The position numbers and the translations under genes were made by a program. Below the pieces are notes generated by a model, which had not been told where the DNA came from, ran no database searches, and saw only the letters and a program-made list of their open reading frames with translations. 64,000 bases of DNA. Source: Bifidobacterium xylocopae. GTDB taxonomy: Bacteria; Actinomycetota; Actinomycetes; Actinomycetales; Bifidobacteriaceae. Below are positions 7,277 through 15,352 of the stretch, one piece after another; within the stretch, counting starts at the first letter, position 1, and every line of letters begins with the position of its first letter. The stretch lies in contig NZ_PDCH01000001.1 in the NCBI RefSeq assembly GCF_003315615.1, forward strand, positions 186,001 through 250,000. The letters are read 5' to 3'.

Positions 7277-8038
7277 ATGTCATCTACAACATTAACACCC
7301 CGGCCCTTCGAGTTCGAGGGGCACGCGGTCAGGACCCTGACGTTCGAGACGGGACTGACCTGGTGGGTGCTTTCGGACGTGGCCAAAGCGTTGGAAGTGC
7401 AAAATGCCTCCGATCTGGCTAAACGGCTGGACCAGGACGAACGGTCTAGATTCAATCTAGGTCGTCAAGGCGAGGCCTGGATTGTCAACGAGTCCGGCCT
7501 GTACAAGATCGTCCTCCGGTCGGATAAGCCGGAGGCCAAGCGTTTCCAGCGGTGGGTCACCCACGATGTGCTGCCGCAGATCCGCCGCACTGGCGGCTAC
7601 ATCCCGCAGGCCGAGTCGCCGTCGGAGACGATGGCGCGGGCGGTGCTGATCGCGCAGCGCACCATCGAGCAGCAGGAGCGCAAGCTGGCGGCCCAGGAGC
7701 CCAAGGTGCTGTTCGCCGACGCGGTCACCGCTTCCGACTCCAACATCCTGGTCGGGGTGATGGCGAAGATCCTCCGCCAGAACGGCGTTCCCGGCATGGG
7801 GCAGAACCGTTTCTTCAAATGGCTTCGGGAGCACGGGTATTTGAGCGGGCGTAAGGGCGGGGATTGGAACATGCCCACGCAGCGGAGCGCGGACATGGGC
7901 CTGTTCTTCGTCAAGGAGACGCCGGTGGCGCACCGTGACGGGCATACGAGCGTCGAGCGCACGACGCTGGTGACGCCCAAGGGGCAGATGTACTTCGTGA
8001 ACCGGTTTCTGGACCCCAAGCTGAAGGAGGCGGCGTGA
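7277..8038 (+). CDS. Phage antirepressor (BRO-N plus KilAC/ANT domains)
   Basis: A 253-aa protein. A BRO-N domain occupies the first 110 residues (WWVLSDVAKALEVQNASDLA, then RWVTHDVLPQIRRTGGY). A KilAC/ANT domain follows (ILRQNGVPGMGQNRFFKWLR, then VTPKGQMYFVNRF). Such antirepressors bind or displace the lysogeny repressor or regulate early genes. GAAAGGTG lies 5 nt before ATG 7277. The next gene overlaps its stop by 4 nt. Confidence 0.9.
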   Translation: MSSTTLTPRPFEFEGHAVRTLTFETGLTWWVLSDVAKALEVQNASDLAKRLDQDERSRFNLGRQGEAWIVNESGLYKIVLRSDKPEAKRFQRWVTHDVLPQIRRTGGYIPQAESPSETMARAVLIAQRTIEQQERKLAAQEPKVLFADAVTASDSNILVGVMAKILRQNGVPGMGQNRFFKWLREHGYLSGRKGGDWNMPTQRSADMGLFFVKETPVAHRDGHTSVERTTLVTPKGQMYFVNRFLDPKLKEAA

Positions 8039-8259
8039 CGAAGCGGGAGAAGGTCGTGAACGTCGTGCCGTTCGAACTGCTGAGCGAGGAGAAGGCACGG
8101 GGGCGCACACCGTTCGGGGAGAAACTGTTCCGCGAACACTTCGGACACTTGTACCACGCACCTAAGAAAGGCAGGAAAGGCGGGTACCTGGCAACGGACT
8201 TACAAGCCGCCATCGAAGCCTGGCCGATCGAATCTCGCGATCCAAGGGACAGGCAATGA
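8035..8259 (+). CDS. Small DNA-binding-like hypothetical protein
   Basis: A 74-aa basic protein starting at GTG 8035, overlapping the antirepressor stop. The segment LFREHFGHLYHAPKKGRKGG followed by a Leu/Ala-rich helix suggests a short HTH or excisionase-like fold, but no motif is diagnostic. It sits in the early operon with ATGA overlap to the next gene. Confidence 0.55.
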   Translation: MTKREKVVNVVPFELLSEEKARGRTPFGEKLFREHFGHLYHAPKKGRKGGYLATDLQAAIEAWPIESRDPRDRQ

Positions 8260-8482
8260 CCGCCCGCGAATGGTTTGCCGCGCTCGTGGCCGCGGTGGCT
8301 GCGCTGGCGGCTTGCTGGGCGGCTGTGTGGCTGCGCTGGCGGCTTGCTGGGCGGCTGTGTGGCTGCTGGCGGGCCTGGTGCATGGGGTGGTGAGCGTGCT
8401 GCATCTGCTGGTCCTGCTGGCGGCTGTGCCGTCGGCGGGACGGGCTTTGAACGGATTGGAGGATGTGCCATGCGGGTTCTGA
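8256..8482 (+). pseudogene. Small hydrophobic protein disrupted by a 32-bp tandem duplication
   Basis: ATG 8256 begins an Ala/Leu/Trp-rich membrane peptide. With only one copy of the 32-bp repeat the frame would stay open to 8482 (64 aa, ending GLEDVPCGF). Because 32 is not a multiple of 3, the second copy shifts the frame to a TGA at 8391-8393, giving 45 aa with an Arg/Trp-rich end. Its overlap of the upstream stop (ATGA) and run into the next gene indicate a genuine operon member. Confidence 0.65.
8296..8359. repeat. Perfect tandem duplication, 2 x 32 bp
   Basis: Bases 8296-8327 are identical to 8328-8359. The unit begins TGGCTGCGCTGG and ends GCGGCTGTG. It lies inside a small membrane-protein gene and breaks its frame. 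Perfect identity points to a recent slippage event or an assembly artefact. Confidence 0.9.
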
Positions 8483-8748
8483 CTCCCAGGGACATCAACC
8501 GCGCGGATTTCGATCTGCGTTGGATGGGCCGCGGCTATGACACGGACCAGGTGGATGCGGTGCTGGACGAGTGCGCGTACACGGTGCGCCTGGTGGGTAT
8601 GGAGTGCCTGCGCCTGACGGCGCAGACGCGACGGCAGGCGGCGTGCCTGTCCTCCCATCGGGTCGCGTCGGCCGGATCGAGGGTCTCGTACCGGGGGCGG
8701 ACGGTCGGCCCGCGGGGAAGGCGGGTGAGCCCGTGGGCCAGCAGGTAG
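8470..8748 (+). CDS. DivIVA N-terminal-domain protein
   Basis: A 92-aa protein. LTPRDINRADFDLRWMGRGY followed by DTDQVDAVLDE matches the DivIVA membrane-binding and dimerisation motif (LTP-D...F...GRGYD..VDA.LD). The usual long coiled coil is missing. After residue 55 the sequence is Arg/Ser/Gly-rich. DivIVA (Wag31) directs polar growth in actinobacteria, so a phage version might bind or compete with host DivIVA; that is inference. ATG 8470 lies inside the end of the preceding frame. Confidence 0.7.
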   Translation: MRVLTPRDINRADFDLRWMGRGYDTDQVDAVLDECAYTVRLVGMECLRLTAQTRRQAACLSSHRVASAGSRVSYRGRTVGPRGRRVSPWASR

Positions 8749-8813
8749 TGGCCTTCGTGCTGATGGGGCTGGCCGTGTGGGTCAGCTGGATGAACAACAA
8801 ACTCGGAAAGTGA
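8733..8813 (+). CDS. 26-aa single-pass membrane peptide
   Basis: GTG 8733 with GAAGGCGGG 8 nt upstream encodes MGQQVVAFVLMGLAVWVSWM plus NNKLGK. It is a hydrophobic helix with a basic tail. It overlaps the end of the DivIVA-like gene and ends 11 bp before the next start. Tiny membrane peptides are common in phage early operons. Confidence 0.5.
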   Translation: MGQQVVAFVLMGLAVWVSWMNNKLGK

Positions 8814-8824
8814 AAGGAAGACAA

Positions 8825-9448
8825 GTGAGCGAATGGTATGAGGGCCTGACAGGCGAGGAGCTTTCGGGCAAACATGTGCGTGTGGTCACCCGGGACGGTG
8901 CCCTCCTGGAGGGCCGTCTTGATGGTCGAGGTCAGCTGGTGCTGACGAAGGCTGGTGAGTCGCTTTGGTTGTTTGACCGTAGCGACGGTGGTTGGAGGTC
9001 GCGTTCCTTCGCGCAGTCCGTATCCCTGGTGTGGGACGAGCGCGACTGGGAGCAGATAAGCCTGGATGACGTGCGCCCTGGTGACTCGCTGGTGGTGTCG
9101 GGCGCCTTGTACGAGGTGGCGACCGTGGGCGACGGGGACGCTTCGCGCCGCTTCCTGGTGGCTGGCGGGGATGCCGTGGTAATCGCCGACATGGTGTCCT
9201 GTGCGCTACGTCGCAAGCAGCAGGTACCGGAGGAGCCGGGATACTACAGGGACAATGATGGTGAACTTTGGAAGATGCGCCTCTATTACGGCATGCCTGT
9301 ATGGCAGCCGATGCTTGTGACTATCGGCGAGGTCTGCCATATGAACTCCGAAGATGAGATGTACAGGCTGCTGCCGCTGATTCCGGTCCATTTCGAGGAC
9401 GGGCCAGCCAAGACAAGCGACAACAGCAATGCCAAGGAGGGTAAGTGA
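8825..9448 (+). CDS. Hypothetical early protein
   Basis: A 207-aa protein starting at GTG 8825 after GAAAGGAAG. Repeated beta-strand-like segments occur (GKHVRVVTRDGALLEGRLDG and DDVRPGDSLVVSGALYEVAT), suggestive of small barrel folds. The C-terminus is acidic. No family is recognised. TGA overlaps the next ATG. Confidence 0.6.
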   Translation: MSEWYEGLTGEELSGKHVRVVTRDGALLEGRLDGRGQLVLTKAGESLWLFDRSDGGWRSRSFAQSVSLVWDERDWEQISLDDVRPGDSLVVSGALYEVATVGDGDASRRFLVAGGDAVVIADMVSCALRRKQQVPEEPGYYRDNDGELWKMRLYYGMPVWQPMLVTIGEVCHMNSEDEMYRLLPLIPVHFEDGPAKTSDNSNAKEGK

Positions 9449-9975
9449 TGGGTAAGAGTATCCAGGATCAGCTGGCGGACGGGGATTTGACGCCGTATGA
9501 GGCGAGCGAGCAGCTCACGATGGCGACGGCGATGCAGAAGGTGCTCAAGGAGCGGGTGGACGCGCTGAAGAGGTATGTGGCCGGTGAGTTGGATCCCAGG
9601 GAGCATCTGACCACGAGCACGGGCGTGGTGACGGCCAAGCGTGGATCGGAGCCCAAGTGGAGGGTGAAGGACCCGCAGGCGTACGCGCGCTGGCTGGACG
9701 CACATGGCGAGGGCGGCAGCGTGGAGGAGACGCTCATGCCGGTGGACGTGGTCACCAGGCACGATGCGATCGAGCACCTGATCCGTCAGTTCGAGGGCGA
9801 GGTGCCGGACGGCGTGGAGATGTCGAAGGGCACGTTGGACACGGTGGCGGTCAGCAAGGTCAAAGCCTGGGCCGACATCTTCGGTGACGCGGAGCTGGTC
9901 GGCCTGGCGCGGCAGGTGCTGGGCATCGAGGCCGGCAGCGATGGAGCGGAGGACGAAAAGGATGAGTGGGCATGA
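9448..9975 (+). CDS. Hypothetical protein upstream of recombination genes
   Basis: A 175-aa protein: an N-terminal helical part (QLTMATAMQKVLKERVDALK), a central segment resembling phage Gam-like or host-nuclease-inhibitor proteins (SEPKWRVKDPQAYARWLDAH) and an acidic C-terminus. Its position just before recT/bet is typical for a recombination accessory protein. Assignment is tentative. Confidence 0.55.
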   Translation: MGKSIQDQLADGDLTPYEASEQLTMATAMQKVLKERVDALKRYVAGELDPREHLTTSTGVVTAKRGSEPKWRVKDPQAYARWLDAHGEGGSVEETLMPVDVVTRHDAIEHLIRQFEGEVPDGVEMSKGTLDTVAVSKVKAWADIFGDAELVGLARQVLGIEAGSDGAEDEKDEWA

Positions 9976-10493
9976 GGGCGATTGACTTGACCGGGGCTCG
10001 GTTCGGGCGTCTCACCGTCATTGCCAAAGCTCCCAATACGTCCTATGGGACGACCCAGTGGCGGTGCAGATGCAGTTGTGGCAAAGAGACGATATCCTCG
10101 ACCTCCCATCTGAGGTGCGGGGACACCAGGAGCTGCGGCTGCCTGCATGCCGAGGTGACAGCCGGGATCAATTACAAGCACGGCGAATCCTACGGGCACG
10201 GTTCCAGGACGCGCCTTTACCGGATCTGGACGAACATGCACCAGAGGTGCGGGAACCGCAGGAACCCGGACTTCCGCAATTACGGGGCTCGTGGCATACG
10301 GGTTTGCGAGAAGTGGGCGGAATACCGCGAGTTCCGTGACTGGGCCCTCGGACACGGGTACAGGGACGATCTGACGATTGACCGGATAGACAACGATTCC
10401 GGGTATTCGCCTTCCAACTGCCGGTGGGCCGACAGGTTCACCCAGGCACGCAATAAACGCAGGACTACCAAGCATCTAAGGAGGGTCGCATGA
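9972..10493 (+). CDS. HNH-type homing endonuclease (free-standing)
   Basis: A 173-aa protein. A Cys-rich N-terminal zinc region (WRCRCSCG, CGDTRSCGCLH) precedes an HNH-like catalytic region (YRIWTNMHQRCGNRRNPDFR, YGARGIRVCEKW, TIDRIDNDSGYSPSNCRW). This layout is seen in free-standing phage homing endonucleases. It is inserted between the upstream gene and recT with 4-nt overlaps at both ends, consistent with a mobile gene that adapted to the operon. Confidence 0.8.
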   Translation: MRAIDLTGARFGRLTVIAKAPNTSYGTTQWRCRCSCGKETISSTSHLRCGDTRSCGCLHAEVTAGINYKHGESYGHGSRTRLYRIWTNMHQRCGNRRNPDFRNYGARGIRVCEKWAEYREFRDWALGHGYRDDLTIDRIDNDSGYSPSNCRWADRFTQARNKRRTTKHLRRVA

Positions 10494-11323
10494 GCAGCGA
10501 TTTGACGATTACCGAAAAGCAGGATGGTTTCACACAGAACCAGGTCGCGGCCCTGCGGCAGATGGGTGTGCAGAACGCCTCCCAGGGTGACCTTGCCGTG
10601 TTTTTCCATCAGGTGCAGCGGACGGGGCTGGACCCCTTCGCCAGGCAGATCTACATGATCAGCCGTGCAGGTAAGCAGACCATCCAGACCGGCATCGATG
10701 GATTCCGGCTGATTGCCAGGCGGGCCGCCGAGCGCAGTCATGAGACCTTCGGTGAGCCGGAGACCGTGTGGTGCGGGGAGGATGGCCGGTGGCGCGATGT
10801 GTGGCTTGACCCTCAGAATCCACCTGTGGCTTCCAAGGTCGTGGTGCAGCGCGGTCAGGGCACTTTCGTAGGAGTGGCGACGCTGGCCGAGTACGTGGGA
10901 CGCAAGAAAGACGGGAGTCTGACCAGCATGTGGGCCAGCAAGCCGGCCGTCATGCTGTCCAAGTGCGCGGAAGCTCTGGCCTTGCGCAAGGCGTTCCCCC
11001 AGGATCTGAGCGGTCTTTACACGGCCGACGAGATGCAGGACGACGAAGCTAGACAGCAGTCGTCCACCGCCGCCGGGCATGAGAATCATGTCCGCGTTGA
11101 TGTGATGGCGCCGAAGGAGCAGCAGCAGGAGATCGCCGCCCTCATGAAGCAGGGTGGCGTGTCCAGCAGTGCTCAGGCTGGTAGGGCATTCGGCGTTTTG
11201 GTCGGTAAGCAGCTCACCAGTACCAGCCAGTTGACCCTGGCCGATGCCGAGACGCTGCTGAGCGCCCCGGAGCTGGTGGTCTCGCGCACCAGGGAGGCCC
11301 TGGCGGGGGAGGTGTCGGCGTGA
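10490..11323 (+). CDS. bet: RecT/Bet-family single-strand annealing recombinase
   Basis: A 277-aa protein of the phage Bet/RecT type. LAVFFHQVQRTGLDPFARQI, QTGIDGFRLIARRA and KPAVMLSKCAEALALRKAFP are the conserved blocks. It anneals complementary strands during phage recombination, usually with an exonuclease and SSB. No exonuclease was recognised nearby; SSB lies 700 bp downstream but is frameshifted. The C-terminal third (from residue 190) is variable. Confidence 0.92.
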   Translation: MSSDLTITEKQDGFTQNQVAALRQMGVQNASQGDLAVFFHQVQRTGLDPFARQIYMISRAGKQTIQTGIDGFRLIARRAAERSHETFGEPETVWCGEDGRWRDVWLDPQNPPVASKVVVQRGQGTFVGVATLAEYVGRKKDGSLTSMWASKPAVMLSKCAEALALRKAFPQDLSGLYTADEMQDDEARQQSSTAAGHENHVRVDVMAPKEQQQEIAALMKQGGVSSSAQAGRAFGVLVGKQLTSTSQLTLADAETLLSAPELVVSRTREALAGEVSA

Positions 11324-11487
11324 TTGCGGCTGATGATCTGCTGCGGGGTGCGGTCCGCAGGTGCGAGCATTGCGGCCGGCCTGATGTGGGGGCGTGGCGC
11401 TGCCCCCACGCGATTGACAAGCGCTGCACCTGCCCGAACTGGAAGATGCCGAAACATCTGAGTGACGCGATGAAGAGAGGACTTTGA
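11320..11487 (+). CDS. Small zinc-finger-like protein
   Basis: A 55-aa protein from GTG 11320 (GTGA overlap with bet). It contains CEHCG, CPH and CTC spaced as possible zinc ligands and a basic C-terminus (WKMPKHLSDAMKRGL). No further assignment. Confidence 0.55.
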   Translation: MIAADDLLRGAVRRCEHCGRPDVGAWRCPHAIDKRCTCPNWKMPKHLSDAMKRGL

Positions 11488-11488
11488 T

Positions 11489-11998
11489 ATGAGACTGATT
11501 AAGACACTGGACTATAAAGGCGACTACTGGCTGGGCGTGTACGAGTGCGAGACTTGCCATGGTCACTACTTCGACCGCAAGGCGAATCCTCTTCCCGCCC
11601 CACAGTGCGGTCGGACGGTCGAGGGCTTGGAGTGCGCGCTGTGCGACAGCGGCTCACCATTGTCTGAACGGTACTGGATGGCGCTATGCACGGTGGCGTG
11701 GGCCTGTCAGCCCCACGGCGATTTTGTGCATACGAAGCGTTACGGGTTCCCGTCGTTCTGGTACGTGTATACAGATGAGCACGACATCCGCTCCATCTGT
11801 ATCCGATTTGACTACAACGGGAAGTCCGTCGAAGTGGGCCCTCGTTGGATTATGACGGGAGAGGGTACCCAAGCCGACTTTGAATATCTGCTCGACGCCG
11901 ACAGTGATGAGTTCGACCAGCGCTCTTTGGCGCAAGTGGCGGTGAATTTGTGCCTGCATGACTTGCTGGGTATGGACGATGGCAAGGAGGCTGAGTGA
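11489..11998 (+). CDS. Hypothetical protein with Cys pairs
   Basis: A 169-aa protein. CETCHGHYF and a later CALCDSG suggest a zinc-binding N-terminal part. The rest is acidic and mixed, with two aromatic strands (KRYGFPSFWYVYTDEHDI). Not recognised. The stop overlaps the SSB start (ATGA). Confidence 0.55.
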   Translation: MRLIKTLDYKGDYWLGVYECETCHGHYFDRKANPLPAPQCGRTVEGLECALCDSGSPLSERYWMALCTVAWACQPHGDFVHTKRYGFPSFWYVYTDEHDIRSICIRFDYNGKSVEVGPRWIMTGEGTQADFEYLLDADSDEFDQRSLAQVAVNLCLHDLLGMDDGKEAE

Positions 11999-12518
11999 TG
12001 GCGGGAGAGACGACGATCACGATTGTCGGCAATCTTACGGCGGACCCGGAGGTGCGGGTGACTGGCAGTGGGGGGACGGTGGCGAACTTCACGATCGCAT
12101 CGACCCCGCGCCAGTACAACCGCCAGTCGGGCCAATGGGAGGACGGTGAGGCCCTGTTCCTGCGCTGTTCGGTCTGGGATTCCCAGTACACGCCCCTGGC
12201 TTCGAACGTGCAGGCCAGCCTGGGCAAGGGCATGCGGGTGATCGCCCGCGGCAACCTGGCGCAGCACGACTGGCAGGACCGGGACGGCAACAAGCGCACC
12301 GGCTACGAGATGCATGTGTCGGAGATCGGGCCGGCCTTGTCCCGTGCACGGCCCAGGTGACCCGCAACCCCCGGCAGGGGCAGGGCCAGTCGCAGGGCGA
12401 CCAGTGGGGCCGGCAGCAGGAAGCGGCGGGCCAGCGTCCGCCGGCCCGTCAGCAGCCGGCCGGCGACCCGTGGGGCGCGCAGGACTTCAGAGGAGGCAGC
12501 GATGAGCCGGAGTTCTGA
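11998..12518 (+). pseudogene. ssb: Single-stranded DNA-binding protein, frameshifted
   Basis: The OB-fold is intact (ITIVGNLTADPEVRVTGSGG, VRVIARGNL-type core, GYEMHVSEIG). The frame then stops at 12360. One added base near 12345 would restore the usual ATAQVTRNP, a Gln/Gly-rich linker and the acidic tip DEPEF ending at 12518. As written the protein is 120 aa and lacks the tip that recruits partner proteins. This is either a real one-base deletion or a sequencing error. It sits between recT and rusA, as expected for a phage SSB. Confidence 0.85.
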
Positions 12519-12545
12519 CCGGGGACACGGGACAGGGGGCCTGTC

Positions 12546-12677
12546 ATGAGACCGTTCTGTGCGGCATGGGACGGGCCGGAGACACCGCCCGAACCCGAGT
12601 ACTGCCAATGGTGCGGCGGGCCCCTCAACGCCATGCACGAATGCCACTGCCACGGGTACGAGGAGAGTTTCCTATGA
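12546..12677 (+). CDS. Small Cys/His-rich protein
   Basis: A 43-aa protein: CQWCGG, then HECHCHG, probable zinc ligands. ATG 12546; TGA overlaps the rusA start. Similar mini-proteins are frequent between phage replication genes; function unknown. Confidence 0.55.
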   Translation: MRPFCAAWDGPETPPEPEYCQWCGGPLNAMHECHCHGYEESFL

Positions 12678-13078
12678 GCGCTGACAAGGCCCTGTTCCGG
12701 TTGGCGATCGACGTGCCCAAGAGCCTGCTGCTCAAGAGCAACGGGTCCCAGGGCAGCATCTACGCCAATACCTCCAAGTCCAACGAGCTGCGACGCCTGG
12801 GATGCATCATGGCCCGAAGACTGCGCCTGGAAGGGCCGGTGGGGGAGCGCATCGACCTGCTGACCGTGGTGCGCTACCCACGGCGCACCGCCAAGGCCGA
12901 CGCCCCCAACCTTTACCCGACTGTCAAGCACTTGGAGGACGGGCTGGTGGACGCGGGCGTACTGGTGGACGACTCCTACCAGTACATCCGCCGCCACGCC
13001 TTCCAGGTTGGCGAGCCGACCGGCAGGCCGGGCGTGTGGCAGGTCGTCGTCAGCGGCCACCGGATCAAGGAGGAGTGA
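12674..13078 (+). CDS. rusA: RusA-family Holliday junction resolvase
   Basis: A 134-aa protein of usual RusA length. The conserved acidic core is visible: TAKADAPNLYPTVKHLEDGL then VDAGVLVDDSYQYI. RusA dimers cleave Holliday junctions and process phage recombination intermediates. Start ATG 12674 overlaps the upstream stop. Fits the recombination module. Confidence 0.85.
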   Translation: MSADKALFRLAIDVPKSLLLKSNGSQGSIYANTSKSNELRRLGCIMARRLRLEGPVGERIDLLTVVRYPRRTAKADAPNLYPTVKHLEDGLVDAGVLVDDSYQYIRRHAFQVGEPTGRPGVWQVVVSGHRIKEE

Positions 13079-13404
13079 TGTTCGACACTGATAAGGCCGT
13101 CAACAAGTACCGGGACTACCTCGCGGAGTATGAGGAATACGAAGACGAGGATGCGCACGCTGAAAGTCTTGAGGACTTTCGACTCGGTTACGAGCAGGCG
13201 CGGAATGACGTCTGGCTGACCGTGGACAGCATCGACGCGATGGCGAAAGTGGTCCACGAGTCGCTGCGCGATAGGGGGCTCAGCACTGCTGATGACGACT
13301 GGGATAGTGAATACGAGATAGTTCAAGACCACTACCGTGATGCCATTGAAGCAGCACTGAGGAATTACCTCTACGGTGAGAAGCCAGGAGTAAAGGAATC
13401 ATGA
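13078..13404 (+). CDS. Acidic hypothetical protein
   Basis: A 108-aa, strongly acidic and helical protein (YLAEYEEYEDEDAHAESLED). ATG 13078 overlaps the rusA TGA and its stop overlaps the next start. No family recognised. Its charge could suggest DNA mimicry, but nothing else supports that. Confidence 0.55.
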   Translation: MFDTDKAVNKYRDYLAEYEEYEDEDAHAESLEDFRLGYEQARNDVWLTVDSIDAMAKVVHESLRDRGLSTADDDWDSEYEIVQDHYRDAIEAALRNYLYGEKPGVKES

Positions 13405-14033
13405 GTGAGACGATACCAGTTTCATATCTGGTTGAATCAGGTCAATGTTCTTCGGCATGTCTACTGGCTTTAAGTAGTGATACTACCTGCTGTTCTTGTA
13501 AGTGTGGTGGAGCTTATCACGGGTCACTATCTGATGCGTTAGTTAAGCGGAACAAGGTGGCTGGACTCTGGTACGAACCTCAGGACGTAGTCATGCTTGG
13601 TAGTGATGAATTCGTTGATTTTGAACGTGGTGGAGTGAATGAGTTTAACCGTGTATACAGGCTCTCTCATGGAACATTCGGTGCTGTTATCAAACGAGGG
13701 AATCGTGATTACCAGGTTGAATTCGACCACCAGGATTCAAGAAGCGTGGCAAGTATAGAGCGCTGGGAGCACTTCTGCCGGTTCTGTGATGCTTTGCTTC
13801 TTTCCGCTCGGGTGAGATCAATTGTTTATCCGACGAGGCCGTTTGGGGAATATGAATTCTTCTTCTCTGCAACAGGTATTCCATCGTTAAAAGAGGCGAC
13901 GGTCATTCATGACGCTGCATTGAATCTCAGATATGACACTTTGAGCGACTGGACGGACAGGTTTACGCAGCGTCTGGTTCCACTGATTCAAAGAAAGGAG
14001 GTGTGCAATGACTTGGTTCAAAGTGGACGATAA
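13401..14033 (+). CDS. Hypothetical protein with N-terminal Cys cluster
   Basis: A 210-aa protein. The N-terminus has CSSACLLALSSDTTCCSCKC GGAYH-type cysteines, then an aromatic mixed domain. Its codon use is more A+T-rich than its neighbours, which suggests separate acquisition. It overlaps the next gene by 26 bp. Not recognised. Confidence 0.55.
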   Translation: MSETIPVSYLVESGQCSSACLLALSSDTTCCSCKCGGAYHGSLSDALVKRNKVAGLWYEPQDVVMLGSDEFVDFERGGVNEFNRVYRLSHGTFGAVIKRGNRDYQVEFDHQDSRSVASIERWEHFCRFCDALLLSARVRSIVYPTRPFGEYEFFFSATGIPSLKEATVIHDAALNLRYDTLSDWTDRFTQRLVPLIQRKEVCNDLVQSGR

Positions 14034-14856
14034 TTTGCCGCGTAACCCGAAGATGATCCAGGCGAGCTTGAGCGCGATTGGCCTGTGGGTTGAAGCAGGT
14101 GCTTGGGCTTCTGCTTCGCAAACTGATGGGCAGGTGCTTAAGCGGGTGCTTCGCACTTTGCACCCCGATGCGACCGAAGAGGACGCGCAGACACTCGTCG
14201 ATGTCGGACTGTGGGAAGACAACGGCGACTACTGGCAGATCCACGATTTTCTCGACTACAACCCGTCGAAAGATGAGGTCGAGGCGGAAAAAGCCCGGAA
14301 AACTGCGGCTGGCAAGCTCGGCGGGATTCGTTCAGGCAAGTCGAGGCGAAGCAGAAAGCAAGCAGACGCTAAAGCACCTGCTTCAGCACCTGCTCAAGCA
14401 AGTGCCCAAGCAGAACCTCAAGCAGAAACGAAGCCCGTACCCGTACCCCTATTTATATCTAAAGATATAAATATAGTGCGAGATTCAAATCCAGAAATCG
14501 TCAGCCTATGCGAACGCCTCCAGGAGTGGGTCGTACGCAACGGATCCAAGAAGCCGACCATCACGCAACGCTGGCTGGACGCAGCACGCCTCATGCTCGA
14601 CACGGACAAGCGTGACCCCATCGAGGCGGCACAGCTCATCGACTGGTGCCAGCGGGACAGCTTCTGGAAGGGCAACATCCTCTCCATGCCCAAGTTCCGA
14701 GCCAAATACGATCAGCTGCGCCTGCGGGCCCAAAGCAGCAGCCAAGGAACGGCCCGTACGCAGGCCAACCAGGACGCCAACGCCGCTCTCGTCGCCCGCT
14801 ACATGGCCGAGGAGCAATCAATGCCCCATGAGGGCAGGAAGGGGATCGGATCGTGA
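14008..14856 (+). CDS. Phage replication initiator / replisome organiser
   Basis: A 282-aa protein. The N-terminal winged-helix part (TWFKVDDNLPRNPKMIQASL, YWQIHDFLDYNPSKDEVEAE) matches phage replisome organisers. An Ala/Gln/Pro-rich linker and a C-terminal helical domain follow (ITQRWLDAARLMLDTDKRDP). The linker codons contain AGCA/CCTGCT repeats and an A+T-rich palindrome, as in lambdoid O genes where the origin lies inside the gene. It works with the gene that follows. Confidence 0.78.
   Translation: MTWFKVDDNLPRNPKMIQASLSAIGLWVEAGAWASASQTDGQVLKRVLRTLHPDATEEDAQTLVDVGLWEDNGDYWQIHDFLDYNPSKDEVEAEKARKTAAGKLGGIRSGKSRRSRKQADAKAPASAPAQASAQAEPQAETKPVPVPLFISKDINIVRDSNPEIVSLCERLQEWVVRNGSKKPTITQRWLDAARLMLDTDKRDPIEAAQLIDWCQRDSFWKGNILSMPKFRAKYDQLRLRAQSSSQGTARTQANQDANAALVARYMAEEQSMPHEGRKGIGS
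14345..14475. other. Candidate phage replication origin inside the initiator gene
   Basis: Between 14345 and 14440 AAGCA/CAAGCA and GCACCTGCT units repeat. Bases 14452-14471 hold TTTATATCT-AA-AGATATAAA, a perfect A+T palindrome in an otherwise G+C-rich gene. Iterons next to an A+T unwinding element are the layout of lambda-type origins. The repeats could instead just reflect an Ala/Gln linker. Confidence 0.45.
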
Positions 14857-15347
14857 GCCTGAACCTTGCGGAGAGCACGCTGGTGCTGGCGAAGATCCGC
14901 GCCCACCACGGCAACGCCACCATCACCGACCTGGAGGCCAGGACCTTCCAGGAGGAACTCAGGGCGGACGCGACCCTGGCCGACGCGATGGAGGCCGTCA
15001 GGCGCTTCTACGCGGACAACACCACCGGCCGGTGGATGGGCTCGGGTGATGTGAACGCTGGTATCAAGGTGTTGCGTAAGTCGCGTATCCCGGAGGCTGC
15101 TGAGCGTGAGCGTCTCATCGCCTCCACCGGTCACCTCCTGGACAATGGTGCCGCGTATGTCACCTACCGGCAGCAGCTCAACCAGAGCTTGGCGCAAGGG
15201 CGGACGCTAGAGCAGGCGCACACGATAGCCGTGCAAGCCGCCCAGCAGCTCGCTATCGAGCCAGCCAAGCCAGACGACCGTAAACCCCTGAGGAGCGGGC
15301 AGAGCAGGCTCGGCGCAATGAGTATCAAACAGATTGTTGGGAAGTAG
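14853..15347 (+). CDS. Hypothetical replication-associated protein
   Basis: A 164-aa protein from GTG 14853 (GTGA overlap). Helical, with a conserved-looking block (AVRRFYADNTTGRWMGSGDV NAGIK). It always-follows position behind the initiator suggests a helicase-loader or accessory role, but no motif confirms it. Confidence 0.55.
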   Translation: MSLNLAESTLVLAKIRAHHGNATITDLEARTFQEELRADATLADAMEAVRRFYADNTTGRWMGSGDVNAGIKVLRKSRIPEAAERERLIASTGHLLDNGAAYVTYRQQLNQSLAQGRTLEQAHTIAVQAAQQLAIEPAKPDDRKPLRSGQSRLGAMSIKQIVGK

Positions 15348-15352
15348 GAAGC

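Noticed and set aside
14799-15197. Leftward 132-aa frame opposite the replication genes
   Set aside because: No SD and no protein-like motif; shadow of the coupled rightward genes.
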